A DNA stretch of 64,000 nt, from NCBI GenBank assembly GCA_026391125.1, contig JAPLEO010000146.1:1-64000 (forward strand). Reading direction: 5' to 3'. A program made the translations under genes and the position numbers. Shown in pieces: positions 8,152 to 18,500 of this stretch. Within the stretch, counting starts at the first letter, position 1. Each line of letters opens with the position of its first letter. The DNA comes from Bacteroidota bacterium. Its GTDB lineage: Bacteria > Bacteroidota > Bacteroidia > Chitinophagales > Chitinophagaceae. A model generated the notes under the pieces. It had not been told where the DNA came from. It saw only the letters and a list, made by a program, of their open reading frames with translations, and searched no databases.

Positions 8152-9696
8152 TTATTTCAAAATTTTCAATAATGCCGGCTGAACAACTGATGTCCACTTT
8201 TCGTAACCCAATACATTAAAATGCAAAGTGTCATCCCTGTACAATGAAGGATCTGGCTCAGTATTATTATTTTTAAAAAATACTTCAGGAGATTCGATCA
8301 CGTATAAGTTTTTATTTGCTGCACTATACTCTTTTACTAATTGATTGGCTTTTTGAATTTCATTCCATACTGCCCATCGCTTTACACTTGGACAAATTGC
8401 AGCCCAAATAATAGGTATATCTGGGTGTTTTAACCTTACTTGTTCCACTATATATTTATACAATTCCAATACTTGCAATGGTGTTTTATCTTTTTTAGAA
8501 ACAACAATATCATTCCCTACATAAATCATCACTGCTTTTAATTGATAATTGTCTAAAATGTCGTTGATGTAATAGGCCATATCAGTTAAATTACATCCGC
8601 CATATCCGCGATGAATGATCTCATAAGGCGCAAGATCTTTTTTAATGGTCGACCAATAACGAATGAATGAACTTCCTGTAACTAAAATGGCATTCTTGGT
8701 GTAAGTCTTTTTTAAAGGATCTTTCGCAAAAGCATTGATGTCATTTTGCCATTTTGCTACACCAGATCTAGTAGCATTTGAAGTATCCTGTGGATATAGA
8801 ATTCTTGCATAGATCCATGCATTGATTTCCTTTAGGGCACTATCTTGTTTCACCAAACTATTATCAAGGGTATGACCTGTTGCTACGAATGATCTGATAC
8901 CTGTTGGCAAACCAAGTTTTACAGCCTGATGATATAATATTAAACTTCCATCATTAAAACCATGGTGACTAAAAGAAGAATCGTATGGTACAGTCTTATC
9001 CGCCATTCCATGTACAAAGAAAATGGGCGATGAGGTAGATTGAATCCATTTATACGTGGGTGTAGCACCCCAACAACTAATAACGCCACGAATGTTTGGA
9101 AGAATGGATAACTGGCTAGATGAAAAAGAAGTATTTCCCCAAACTTGTTGTTTCATGCTATCGGTAATAAAATCCGGCGGCATTAATACAGTAGCTAAAA
9201 TAGATTCAGAACCTGCAGAAGAGCCCATTAAAAAGATATTATTAGTATCGATCTTGTATTCTTGTGCATGGTTCTTAAAATAGATAATGGCAGTTTCAAC
9301 ATCGCTAGAAGCACGAAACAAAGCTTCGTAGTACTGCTGATTTGTTTTGGGTTCTTCAATCCCAACACGATAATTAATACTGGCAAATGCAAAACCTTTC
9401 TTTACAAAATAGTTTCTCGAAAGATTGATATATCCTCCTGATTTATCTCCGTTCTGAAACCCTCCACCGTGTACGAATAGGACTAATGGTTTATTAGTAA
9501 CTGTATCGTTTGCGGGAGAAAATAGATTGGCCAATAGCGTCTCCTCATTCTTTTTAATATTAATAGCAGCGCCATATTTAATATTGATGATAGAGTCGGA
9601 CTGATTAAAGATGTCGTTTTTGTATCTAATGCTTTTTTGCGCAAAAGAAACTACAGGAAAAAAAATACAAAGGAGAATTAATAAATACTTGTTCAT
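8152..9696 (-). CDS. Exported two-domain esterase: alpha/beta hydrolase fused to SGNH hydrolase
   Basis: This 514-aa protein has a Sec signal (MNKYLLILLCIFFPVVSFAQ). Residues about 40-295 form a carboxylesterase-type alpha/beta hydrolase with the oxyanion HGGGF, nucleophile GSSAGS and a late DxxVPYD/GH region. Residues about 330-514 form an SGNH/GDSL-like domain: VTGSSFIRYW (Ser block), GYGGCNL, YVGNDI and the C-terminal DTLHFN with the Asp/His pair. In loci like this, paired esterases remove acetyl, feruloyl or glucuronoyl esters from hemicelluloses. The second domain has GSS where GDS is usual. It overlaps the upstream permease gene by 4 bp (ATGA), indicating translational coupling. Substrate is not deducible. 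Confidence 0.87.
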   Translation of the reverse strand: MNKYLLILLCIFFPVVSFAQKSIRYKNDIFNQSDSIINIKYGAAINIKKNEETLLANLFSPANDTVTNKPLVLFVHGGGFQNGDKSGGYINLSRNYFVKKGFAFASINYRVGIEEPKTNQQYYEALFRASSDVETAIIYFKNHAQEYKIDTNNIFLMGSSAGSESILATVLMPPDFITDSMKQQVWGNTSFSSSQLSILPNIRGVISCWGATPTYKWIQSTSSPIFFVHGMADKTVPYDSSFSHHGFNDGSLILYHQAVKLGLPTGIRSFVATGHTLDNSLVKQDSALKEINAWIYARILYPQDTSNATRSGVAKWQNDINAFAKDPLKKTYTKNAILVTGSSFIRYWSTIKKDLAPYEIIHRGYGGCNLTDMAYYINDILDNYQLKAVMIYVGNDIVVSKKDKTPLQVLELYKYIVEQVRLKHPDIPIIWAAICPSVKRWAVWNEIQKANQLVKEYSAANKNLYVIESPEVFFKNNNTEPDPSLYRDDTLHFNVLGYEKWTSVVQPALLKILK

Positions 9697-10631
9697 AATA
9701 AAAGTATTGGTTTTCGCTTATCTATGACAGAACTTTTGGTTTTATAATTCGTAACAAAAACACCGATCATGATAATTGTTGCAGAAAGTATTTTAGAAAA
9801 TGTCAACTGTTCGTGAAGTAATATCATAGAGGCAACTGTTGCAAAAAATGGTTGCAGATAGATAAATGAAGCAGTTATTCCCGCGCCTAGCTTACTCACA
9901 CTATAGTTCATTAATAAATAGGCTAAAAATGTGGCACCGAGAACTACATATACTAGGCAAAACCAACTGAGTCCATCAAATTCAGACCACTGTACTAAAC
10001 GAAAAGAATTCCAACCTAAAGGAACACTGATCATTCCCCCAAATAAGAACACCCATTGTAAAATATGCATCGCTGAATATTTCAGTATCAGAGGTTTAAT
10101 GGTAACCAAATAGGAAGCATAACTAAATGCCCCAAGGATGATAAATAAATCTCCAATGGTTTCTTGTTTAGCTAGTGTATTTGAACTATCGCGAGATAAA
10201 ATCAACAATGCACCACCTGTAATGCCCAACGACAATCCAAGTATTTTTAAATTCGTTAACCTTTCCTTTAAAAAAATGGCAGCTAATATGCTAACTACAA
10301 TTGGGGTAGTCAAAACCAACAGACTTGCATGTATGGGGCTTGTTAGAGACATACCTCGAATCGAAAATGTTTGGTTACAGGTTATTCCCATTATTGCGCA
10401 AAATAATAAACGCAAATAATCCTTTCCGGAAATGCTTGTTTTTACTGGCCTGAAGAAATAAATAACCCAAAATAGTAAGGCACAAACTGCAATTCGAATA
10501 GAAGTAAGTGCAAGTGGGGCAATGAATATTGGAGTTATATGTTTAACAGCAATGACACTTGTACCAAAGAAAAAATTTCCAAGTAAGACGGCAATAATTG
10601 ATTTGTGTTTTTCAGTCATCATACAATTCAT
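9693..10631 (-). CDS. EamA/DMT-family membrane transporter
   Basis: The 312-aa protein has about ten hydrophobic helices in two EamA repeats (for example GNFFFGTSVIAVKHITPIF and FIILGAFSYASYLVTI), typical of drug/metabolite transporters in the inner membrane. Three ATGs lie close together (10631, 10622, 10619), so the exact start is open; the two later ones sit further from the hairpin at 10644-10682 and fit the family better. Its stop overlaps the esterase start by 4 bp. In this locus it may carry a sugar or uronate breakdown product, but DMT permeases have diverse substrates and this is only context. Confidence 0.88.
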   Translation of the reverse strand: MNCMMTEKHKSIIAVLLGNFFFGTSVIAVKHITPIFIAPLALTSIRIAVCALLFWVIYFFRPVKTSISGKDYLRLLFCAIMGITCNQTFSIRGMSLTSPIHASLLVLTTPIVVSILAAIFLKERLTNLKILGLSLGITGGALLILSRDSSNTLAKQETIGDLFIILGAFSYASYLVTIKPLILKYSAMHILQWVFLFGGMISVPLGWNSFRLVQWSEFDGLSWFCLVYVVLGATFLAYLLMNYSVSKLGAGITASFIYLQPFFATVASMILLHEQLTFSKILSATIIMIGVFVTNYKTKSSVIDKRKPILLL

Positions 10632-10643
10632 CCCCTAGTTAAA

Positions 10644-10682
10644 TAGAAAAGGAATCAATTTTGGTATTTGATTCCTTTTCTA
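10644..10682 (-). terminator. Strong hairpin terminator after the Gfo gene at 10701
   Basis: A 15-bp perfect inverted repeat (TAGAAAAGGAATCAA at 10644-10658, TTGATTCCTTTTCTA at 10668-10682) has a 9-nt loop. The minus strand ends in TTTTCTATTT, so it would terminate the thuA-SDR-DUF1080-Gfo unit. It lies only 13 bp before the longest possible start of the next minus-strand gene. Confidence 0.65.
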
Positions 10683-10700
10683 ATAAAAACAGATTAATCA

Positions 10701-12059
10701 TTAATATTTGAAAACTTTTCCATTTGCCATCACTTCCTGTGTTTTTTCATCAAAAGTAACTTTGGCTCCTGTTCTGCAAGCAGCATTGGCCATGATCGTA
10801 GCAATTGAATGATTATAGCCAGCTTCAACAGGTGCATTAGGTTGTTTCCTACTTCTGATACACTCCATCCAATTTTTTACGTGTGCAGTTGTTAAAACGT
10901 CTCCACCTGTATTGGCACCAGCTTCTACTTTAATGGCAATATCAGATAAGTTTAATTCAGGTAATAAATTTGGTTGCATTTTCATTTGTGCAGCCATGTT
11001 TGCTCTTAATCCGCCTTTTGGTGAAACCTTATTTGTAATCAAATTTAATTCACCGCCATTGCTATAGTAAATTTCGCTTGGGTTCTCATCTCCATTATGC
11101 ATTCTTGACATAAATACAACTTGAAAACCGGTAGTAGGATCATTAGTTGGTCCATATTCAAATACAGCAGCAGTAGTATCCCAATTTTTCCGTCCATCTT
11201 TCCATTGATATACACCACCATTGGCAGTTACTGAACGTGGATGCCCCAAACCAGAGAACCAATTTACAGTATCAATTTGATGGCTCATCCATTGTCCTGG
11301 CATACCAGAAGAATAAGGCCAAAACAAACGATATTCCAAATACTTTCTTGGATCAAAATTTTCGTAAGGTCTATTCAGTAAGAATCTTTTCCAATCAAGA
11401 TCTTCTTCTTTACACTGTGCAACTAAATCTGGCCTTCTCCAACGGCCTGGTTGGTTAACATTCCATGTTAATTCAACCATCGTAATTGGACCAAATTTTC
11501 CAGACTGAATAAAATCAGCTGCAGCTGCATAATTGCTACCACTTCTGCGCTGAGAGCCAATTTGAACGATACTTTTGGAAGCCTTCACAGTTTTGAGTGC
11601 TAGTCTGTTGTCTTCCATTGTTTCTGCAAAAGGTTTTTCGCAATAAACGTCCAGTCCGGCTTTTACAGCTGCTGTACAATGCAATGCATGCTGAAAATCG
11701 GGGGTGCTGATAAATACCGCATCCACTGATTTAGAATCGAACAATTCATCATTGTTTCGATAGGCAACTACATCGTGTCCCATTTTATTTTTTAAATAAG
11801 CAGCACCTTCTTCTCTACGCTTTTTCCAAATATCTGATACGCCAACAATATCAAAATTCATTTCCTTGTAAAATTGCATGAAAGGTGGTAGGTGTGAACT
11901 GCGATGACGGTCAGAGAATCCAACCACACCAACTCGCACTCGATCATTTGCACCTAAAATATTAGCATAACTTTTAGCGCTAAAACCTATTGAAGTGATA
12001 TAGGTTCCTGCAATAGCTTTTGCAGATTTTTTTAGAAAACTTCTTCTATTGCTTGACAT
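10701..12059 (-). CDS. Tat-exported Gfo/Idh/MocA-family oxidoreductase (canonical EKP)
   Basis: This 452-aa protein has a Tat signal (NRRSFLKKSAKAIAGTYIT), a Rossmann start VRVGVVGFSDRHR, the canonical catalytic YCEKPFAET, and the C-terminal WMSHQIDTVNWFSG segment with the family's Asp and His. It is 24 bp downstream of the double DUF1080 gene and is transcribed with it. The pairing of a periplasmic Gfo/Idh/MocA dehydrogenase with DUF1080 is the core of the described Bacteroides 3-keto-glycoside route, where the dehydrogenase oxidises C3 of a glycoside and DUF1080-type enzymes then cleave it. That role is inferred here. Confidence 0.9.
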   Translation of the reverse strand: MSSNRRSFLKKSAKAIAGTYITSIGFSAKSYANILGANDRVRVGVVGFSDRHRSSHLPPFMQFYKEMNFDIVGVSDIWKKRREEGAAYLKNKMGHDVVAYRNNDELFDSKSVDAVFISTPDFQHALHCTAAVKAGLDVYCEKPFAETMEDNRLALKTVKASKSIVQIGSQRRSGSNYAAAADFIQSGKFGPITMVELTWNVNQPGRWRRPDLVAQCKEEDLDWKRFLLNRPYENFDPRKYLEYRLFWPYSSGMPGQWMSHQIDTVNWFSGLGHPRSVTANGGVYQWKDGRKNWDTTAAVFEYGPTNDPTTGFQVVFMSRMHNGDENPSEIYYSNGGELNLITNKVSPKGGLRANMAAQMKMQPNLLPELNLSDIAIKVEAGANTGGDVLTTAHVKNWMECIRSRKQPNAPVEAGYNHSIATIMANAACRTGAKVTFDEKTQEVMANGKVFKY

Positions 12060-12083
12060 ATTTTAAAGGTTATAGTGAAGAGA

Positions 12084-13478
12084 TTATTTTAATTCGCGAA
12101 TTTTGATACTGCGGAATGATACATTTGTTCCATGTTCTTGCAATAAGATATGCCCTTTTTCAGCCATTCCGAAATTAGGAATCGACGCATATTTACTTCT
12201 TGCTATAAGTGCTTTAAAATACATGGCAGTACGATCGTATTCAACTACTTTCCAGCCATTCAGCCAATGCTCTATATTACCATTAGGAAAAACAATAATT
12301 CGACCTCTATTCCATTCTCCAACTGGCAATTTTTCTCTCCCATTTTTCTTTGCAGGTATCAAATCGTATAAGGAAGACATTGTTCTATTTCCTATAGAGC
12401 CAAGTTTTGCATCAGGATGTTTGCCATCGTCGAGTATTTGATATTCCAAACCAATTGCAGAGCCATTCGTTTTTTCCTTTTCAGTAACAAAGTATTTAAC
12501 TCCAGAGTTGGCAGTATCCGTTATTTTGAATTCAAACTGTAAGTCAAATGCATGAAACTCTTCACTGGTAACAATATCACCACCATTTTGAGACTCAGCA
12601 TTTGCTCCTTTTAGAACATTCATTGTACCATCACTAACATACCATGTTTTAGAGGGAAAAGTATCTTTATTAGCACCTCTCCAACCATTCGTTGTTTTTC
12701 CATCAAACAAAAGTCTAACACCCAATCTTTTTTCATCGGCAGATACATTGTTCACCAATGTATTCACCACATATACATCATCATCAGGTGAAGGTTGAAG
12801 ATTTTTTGTTTGGATTCGAACATTTTTCCATCTTATTTCTTCTCCAACATTTTTTATATCATTGATTGCATGCACCTGTAACGCAATAAAACCTTTGGCA
12901 GTTTGATCATCAATCAAATGAGCACAGGCAATGCCATTTACCCAAGTACGAATACTGTTACCAAAGCATTCTATTCTGTAATGATTCCAATCATTGTTTT
13001 TGAAGGCTTTTTTTGCAGCAGGATTATTTTCCATAGAATATAACCACCCTTTTCTAGCTTCATCATAAATTCCACCACTCCATCCTCGGTCAGATGGGTC
13101 TATCTCCATTTGATAACCGTGCACACGATTGGGAGTTTTTTTATCAGTGACATTGCATTTGTCATTTGCATCCTTCATTTCACTACGAAACTGGACACCA
13201 GAATTCATGTTCGGATTCACTTTAAAATCAACTTCGAAAATAAAGTCTCCATAATCTTTTTCTGTAGCCAAAAAACTATTGGGCTCATTCATTACTGTTG
13301 TTCCAACAATTTCTCCATGTTCTACAACATATTTTGCTTTGCCATTTAATTGTTTAAAACCTTTTAGGTCTTTGCCATTAAATAAAATTTCCCACTGTTC
13401 AGTTTTACGCTGGGCTTGCACTTCTGTAATGCAACCAAAAAGTACAACCATCCCAAGAATAAATTTAATCCTACTCAT
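12084..13478 (-). CDS. Exported protein with two DUF1080 (3-keto-disaccharide hydrolase) domains
   Basis: This 464-aa protein has a Sec signal (MSRIKFILGMVVLFGCITEVQA) and two tandem DUF1080 jelly-roll domains. The first starts at WEILFNGKDLKGF (about residue 28) and has SGVQFRSEM and HGYQMEIDPSDRGWSGGIYD. The second starts at GVRLLFDGKTTNGW (about residue 258) and has SGVKYFVTE, GLEYQILDD and VGEWNRGRIIV. The family is concanavalin-like; characterised members cleave 3-keto-glycosides. Most members have one domain, so the duplication is notable. It sits between the SDR and a canonical Gfo/Idh/MocA gene in one operon. Whether both domains are catalytic cannot be read from the sequence. Confidence 0.9.
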   Translation of the reverse strand: MSRIKFILGMVVLFGCITEVQAQRKTEQWEILFNGKDLKGFKQLNGKAKYVVEHGEIVGTTVMNEPNSFLATEKDYGDFIFEVDFKVNPNMNSGVQFRSEMKDANDKCNVTDKKTPNRVHGYQMEIDPSDRGWSGGIYDEARKGWLYSMENNPAAKKAFKNNDWNHYRIECFGNSIRTWVNGIACAHLIDDQTAKGFIALQVHAINDIKNVGEEIRWKNVRIQTKNLQPSPDDDVYVVNTLVNNVSADEKRLGVRLLFDGKTTNGWRGANKDTFPSKTWYVSDGTMNVLKGANAESQNGGDIVTSEEFHAFDLQFEFKITDTANSGVKYFVTEKEKTNGSAIGLEYQILDDGKHPDAKLGSIGNRTMSSLYDLIPAKKNGREKLPVGEWNRGRIIVFPNGNIEHWLNGWKVVEYDRTAMYFKALIARSKYASIPNFGMAEKGHILLQEHGTNVSFRSIKIRELK

Positions 13479-13526
13479 TGCTCAATAATTTAAACCGTTT
13501 TTAAAATTTTATCAAATATTTTTTAG

Positions 13527-14354
13527 TTACACGCCACTAAACACAGTAAATCCACCATCAACACTTAATTGTGTTCCAGTTACAAAACGGCTTGCATCGC
13601 TTAATAAATAAATCAAAGCTCCAATTAACTCTTCCGGTTTTCCCATTCTTTTAAATGGCGTATTTTTAATTACCAATGCGCCCCTTTCTGTGTAAGTACC
13701 ATCAGGGTTTGTTAATAAGGTTCTATTTTGTTCTGTTAAAAAAAATCCGGGCATAATTGCATTCATTCTAATAGAATCACCAAAACGATTCGCCATTTCA
13801 ACAGCAAACCATTGGTTGTATGCATCAACAGCAGCTTTACCCATACTATAACCCAAAACTTTAGTAATTACTTTTTTAGGACTAACTGAGGAAATGTTTA
13901 CGATACTTCCTGAACCTTTCTTAGCCATAACAGCCCCAAAAATTTGAGTTGGAATAATGGTTCCCCAAATATTTAATACCATGGCTTTTTTCATTCCTTC
14001 GATGTTCATAGAAAACACATCATCACTATTTTGTAATACACCTTCAGGCATATTGCCACCTGCGCCATTTACCAAACCATCAATTGTGCCGAATTTTTCG
14101 AGTATTTTATCACGTGCAGAGATTAGTGCTTCTTCATCCAGCACATCACATGCAATAAAGATTGCTTCTCCGCCATTAGCATTTATTTCTTGAGCGCGCT
14201 GGTTGCCTATCTCTGTGTTTCTACCAATAATAACAAGTTTCCCACCCGCTTCTGAAATTCCTTTCACAAAAGCGCCTCCTAAAATGCCTGTACCTCCTGT
14301 TACTACTATTACCTTGTTTTTTAAAGAAAATGAATCAGTAGTATCTATATCCAT
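13527..14354 (-). CDS. SDR-family D-mannonate oxidoreductase (fructuronate reductase)
   Basis: This 275-aa cytoplasmic short-chain dehydrogenase has the cofactor loop TGGTGILGG (about residues 19-27), the NAGG-like NGAGG, the catalytic Ser in NISSVSP and the YSMGK Tyr-Lys pair. The long insertion PEGVLQNSDDVFSMNIEGM is typical of the Bacteroidota SDR enzymes annotated as D-mannonate oxidoreductase, which reduce fructuronate to mannonate in place of the unrelated classical UxuB. It supplies the missing step between UxaC and UxuA of this locus. A 126-bp gap separates it from thuA, with a TTTACGAAAAC half-site at 14420-14430. Confidence 0.85.
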   Translation of the reverse strand: MDIDTTDSFSLKNKVIVVTGGTGILGGAFVKGISEAGGKLVIIGRNTEIGNQRAQEINANGGEAIFIACDVLDEEALISARDKILEKFGTIDGLVNGAGGNMPEGVLQNSDDVFSMNIEGMKKAMVLNIWGTIIPTQIFGAVMAKKGSGSIVNISSVSPKKVITKVLGYSMGKAAVDAYNQWFAVEMANRFGDSIRMNAIMPGFFLTEQNRTLLTNPDGTYTERGALVIKNTPFKRMGKPEELIGALIYLLSDASRFVTGTQLSVDGGFTVFSGV

Positions 14355-14479
14355 TATTGTTTTTTGAAATTGAAATCGAATCTTTTATTTTATCAATACA
14401 GTTTTTCGACTACTATTAATTTACGAAAACGTTGTAAAGAATTTTTTAGCAAGTGAAAGCTTATTACTTAATATCCAAG

Positions 14480-15334
14480 TTAATTGAATTTCACCTCATC
14501 ATCTTTAGATGTAGTATGAACCTTTGTATAATCAAGTCCTTTGAATTTAGAGGCAATAAATCGGATACCTTGTAATAGATGGTTTTTGAAAATAGGATCT
14601 TGATAAGATTCTTTACTATGCCCAAGTGCAGTTACCCATATATTGCCGCCATCAAATTCTTGAAACCAAACTGCGGGATAATAATTTGCAAATGAACCAG
14701 CATTTTTTGTGATCAGATCTGTTTGATCTTTTTGCAAACTTTCTAAGTCATGAACCATCAAAACTTGAATTCCAGGATAGAGCTCCTTTCCAAAATAGCA
14801 CTCATCTTCTCTTTCCCAGCTATCTGGCACTCCCTTCATAGAAGGATGATTTGAATTGATCTTTAAAACCTTGAATTTCTGGTATTTAGCGTGCCAAGAA
14901 AAAGTTTCACCTAGCATCATTTTAAACCATTTCCAATTTCTTTCAGTACCCGTAACAGAGTGAATTCCTACAAAGCCCCCACCCGCCTCGATATACTGTC
15001 TGAAATTCAAACGTTGTTCATCCGTATCAAAAACATCGTTATTGGTACTAGTAAATATGATCAATTTGTATTTCTGTAAATTAGATTTATTGAAAACTGA
15101 TGGATCATCAGAAACATCTATTTCAAAATTATTGGCATCAGCCAATTCCTTGATACTTGTGACAGCAAAAGGGATATTATCATGCACATATCCCTTTCCA
15201 TTTTTAGTGTATACCAAAATTTTGCCTTTATTGAGGGAAGGACTTGAGGAATATGTAATATTAGCAAACAAAATAATGCAAAAAAATAGGGCACACTTTA
15301 TGCCTATATTTTTAAAATAAAATATCTTTTTCAT
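14480..15334 (-). CDS. Exported ThuA-like protein
   Basis: The 284-aa product has a signal peptide or membrane anchor (residues about 8-30) and a ThuA-like class-I glutamine-amidotransferase-related fold: ILVYTKNGKGYVHDNIP, LIIFTSTNNDVF, GGGFVGIHSVTGTERNW and WFQEFDGGNIWVTALGHSKESY. ThuA domains occur in trehalose-utilisation loci and, in Bacteroidota, beside Gfo/Idh/MocA and DUF1080 proteins; their chemistry is poorly known. It is the first gene of the minus-strand unit and diverges from susC across a 215-bp region with the palindrome at 15399-15420. Confidence 0.85.
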   Translation of the reverse strand: MKKIFYFKNIGIKCALFFCIILFANITYSSSPSLNKGKILVYTKNGKGYVHDNIPFAVTSIKELADANNFEIDVSDDPSVFNKSNLQKYKLIIFTSTNNDVFDTDEQRLNFRQYIEAGGGFVGIHSVTGTERNWKWFKMMLGETFSWHAKYQKFKVLKINSNHPSMKGVPDSWEREDECYFGKELYPGIQVLMVHDLESLQKDQTDLITKNAGSFANYYPAVWFQEFDGGNIWVTALGHSKESYQDPIFKNHLLQGIRFIASKFKGLDYTKVHTTSKDDEVKFN

Positions 15335-15398
15335 CTGGCAATTGAATGGTTATCTATGTTAAGTAAATTAGCACCTATGTCCTAATTTATAGGCTCTA

Positions 15399-15420
15399 TT
15401 TACGAAACCCTTTTCGTAAA
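15399..15420. promoter_or_regulatory. Candidate operator palindrome between thuA and susC
   Basis: TTTACGAAA and TTTCGTAAA flank a 4-nt centre, giving a 22-bp palindrome that matches 9 of 11 half-site positions. It shares the TTACG-N10-CGYAA pattern with the site at 8077-8098. It lies 65 bp upstream of thuA and 130 bp upstream of susC, so one protein could control both divergent units. The LacI-type regulator at 22170 is the likely binder (inference). Confidence 0.55.
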
Positions 15421-15549
15421 TAGATGCAAAATTCTTATCATGGATTTAATGATAACAGCAAATCTTAATTATTTTACTTCAAATTAAGATCTTATGTTTT
15501 CCCCTAAAGATTGGGAATTCTAAGTTTTGAACTAACAAACGACTGCTAT

Positions 15550-18500
15550 ATGAAAAAACAAATGAAAAATTTGCATTTTCCATTTTGGAAAGTGCCCACT
15601 ATTGCATGCCTAATAGCCTTTATTTGCTCGCTATCTTTAGATGCAGTTGCAAAAAACAGGGATGATGGCTTTCCTTCAATCAAAAATTTTGCTGGCATTA
15701 CGGTTTCGGGTAAAGTAACCGATACCAAAAATTCTCCCCTAGATGGAGTGAGTGTGCTTATTAAAGGGACTAAAAAGGGAGTAAACACTAATGCCCAAGG
15801 TGCTTTTACATTAACCAATGTTCCAGAAAATGCCATTCTAGTATTCAGCTTTACTGGTTATGGTGCACAGGAATATCAAATAAAGGGCAGTGCTCCTATC
15901 AACATTAGTCTGGTAGAGCAAACTTCAGGATTAAATGAAGTGGTGGTAGTAGGTTACGGAACAAGAACTAAAAAAGACCTTACTGGTGCTGTGTCTCAAG
16001 TAAAAGCCACACAACTAGAAAATGAAAACCCAAAATCTGTACAAGACATGTTGCGTGGTAACGCACCAGGTTTAGATGTGGGTTTTGACGCTACTACTAA
16101 AGGGTCTAACTCTAGTTTACAAATCCGCGGAAAGGGTACGCTTACAGCTAGTTCTAGTCCACTGATTGTATTAGATGGAGTAATTTATCCAGGAGGTTTA
16201 GAAGACATTAATCCAAATGATATCAGCACAATTGATATCTTAAAAGATGCGAGTTCTGCAGCTGTATATGGTGCAAGATCTGCAAATGGTGTAATCCTAA
16301 TTACTACTAAGAGAGGCAAAATGGGTAAACCCATCATTACAGTTAATAGCAATGTTGGTAGAAACAAAGTAGAAAATAAGCCGCATTTATTGAATGCAAC
16401 AGAATTCCTACCATGGCGCCAAGATGTAAAATGGGCGATGGCTGGCTTTGACTCAACTTCAAAACCAGGTGTTCAATACAAATACTGGAATCCTACTTCA
16501 CTTCCTTCTTCTCTAACTGTTGCTGACTGGTTAGCATTAGATGGCTCTGCAGGAGATCCTAATGTTGCTTGGTTAAATCGTTTAGGATTGAAACCAGTTG
16601 AAATTACCAATTATCAAAATGGTAGTATTATAGATTGGGATAAACTAATCTATAACCAAAACGCCATGCAACAAGATCATACCATCAGCGTGGCACAGAG
16701 AAAAGAAGATCTTAACTATTATTTTTCGCTAGGCTATCTTGAGAACCAGGGTCTAACAGTAGGAGACAAATACAAGACCATCCGTACTCGTTTTAGTCTT
16801 GAATCAAATATTGCAAAATATCTGACAGTAGGTACCAATATCCAATTCTCTGAAAGGGATGAAAGCTCTGTATTAGTGAGTCTTTCAGATATGATTCATA
16901 CTACTCCTTATGGATCTTATTTTGCTGCAGATGGGGTTACTTTAAGGGCTAGTCCGAATGATGATCCAGGTAATAACTCTCATCCTTTTTTAGGACAAAC
17001 ATATTCTGATAGAATGTATAAATATGATAACTTATTTGGTCAGATTTATGCAAAAGGAAAACTTCCTTATGGATTTTCCTATTCTGTTACTTTCTCACCA
17101 AGATTCGACGTACTTCGCGAATACAACCACCAATCAGCAAACAATCCAACGCTTGCCACTAGAAAAGGTATTGTAGATAGAAGAAATCAATCTGTTTACT
17201 CTTGGAACTTAGATAACCAAATTAACTGGGCTCAGAAATTTGGAAAACATAGTGTTGAAGCAACTTTCTTAGTGAACGCTGAAAAATTCCAGTCATGGAA
17301 TACCAACATACATGCTGAAAATTTTGCGCCAAACGATAATTTAAGTTTCAATTCAATTCAATCAGCAACACTGCCATTTATTGCTTCCAGCGATGACCAA
17401 TATGAAACTGGAGATGCCTTAATGGGTCGTGTCAATTACAATTATAATCAACGTTATTACTTAACTGTTACAGCTCGCCGTGATGGGTATTCTGCATTTG
17501 GTCAGCAAAACCCTAGGGCAACCTTTCCGTCAGCAGCCGTTTCTTGGATCTTAACCGATGAGTCTTTTATGAAGAGCACATCTAAATGGCTAGACTATGC
17601 CAAAGTGAGGCTTTCATATGGTGAAAATGGTAACAGATCAATTGGCCGATATGCCGCATTATCAAATCTTTCCTCCGGTACTTATACCTATGTAACTGGT
17701 GGTGGTGCTGCTTATAATGTGGGATATGTTTCTGCAAGTAATCTTTCTAATCCCGCTTTAAAATGGGAAAGAAACTCTTCCGTTAACCTCGGTGTAGATT
17801 ATGCCATTTTGAAAGGGATAGTTTCTGGATCAATTGACTACTATACCAGAACAACAAAGGACTTGTTAGTAAACAGAACATTGCCATCTGTAACTGGTTT
17901 CAACAACATCCTTGCTAATCTAGGAGAGGTTCAGAATAATGGTATGGAATTTAGTATCAACACTCAAAACATGAAACATAAGAATTTTGAGTGGAGAACT
18001 ACCATCGCTTTCTGGTGGAATAAAAATAAAATTGTTCACTTATATGGTAAGACTCCAGATTATGATGCTCAAGGCGCACAAACTGGAACTTCAGAAAAAG
18101 ATGATATTGGCAATGGATGGTTTATTGGAAAAAATATCAACTCAGTATATGATTATACTATTACTGGTGTATGGCAATCTGCTGACGCGGCACTTGCCAA
18201 AACATATGGATATAAACCAGGTGATTTCCGTTTACAGGATACCAATGGAGATGGTAAATATACCATTGCAGACAAAGAGTTTCAAGGCACAACCACTCCA
18301 GATTTTTCTTGGAATCTAAGAAACGAATTCAAGCTTTATAAAAACTTTGACTTCTCATTTACCTTATATGCTAAAATGGGACAATTATCACAATATAATG
18401 AATCTAAAAACGTAGATAATTTCTATGATCGTTCACAATATTATCAACGTCCTTACTGGACTCCAACTAATCCGATCAATGACTTTGCTGCATTGATGTC

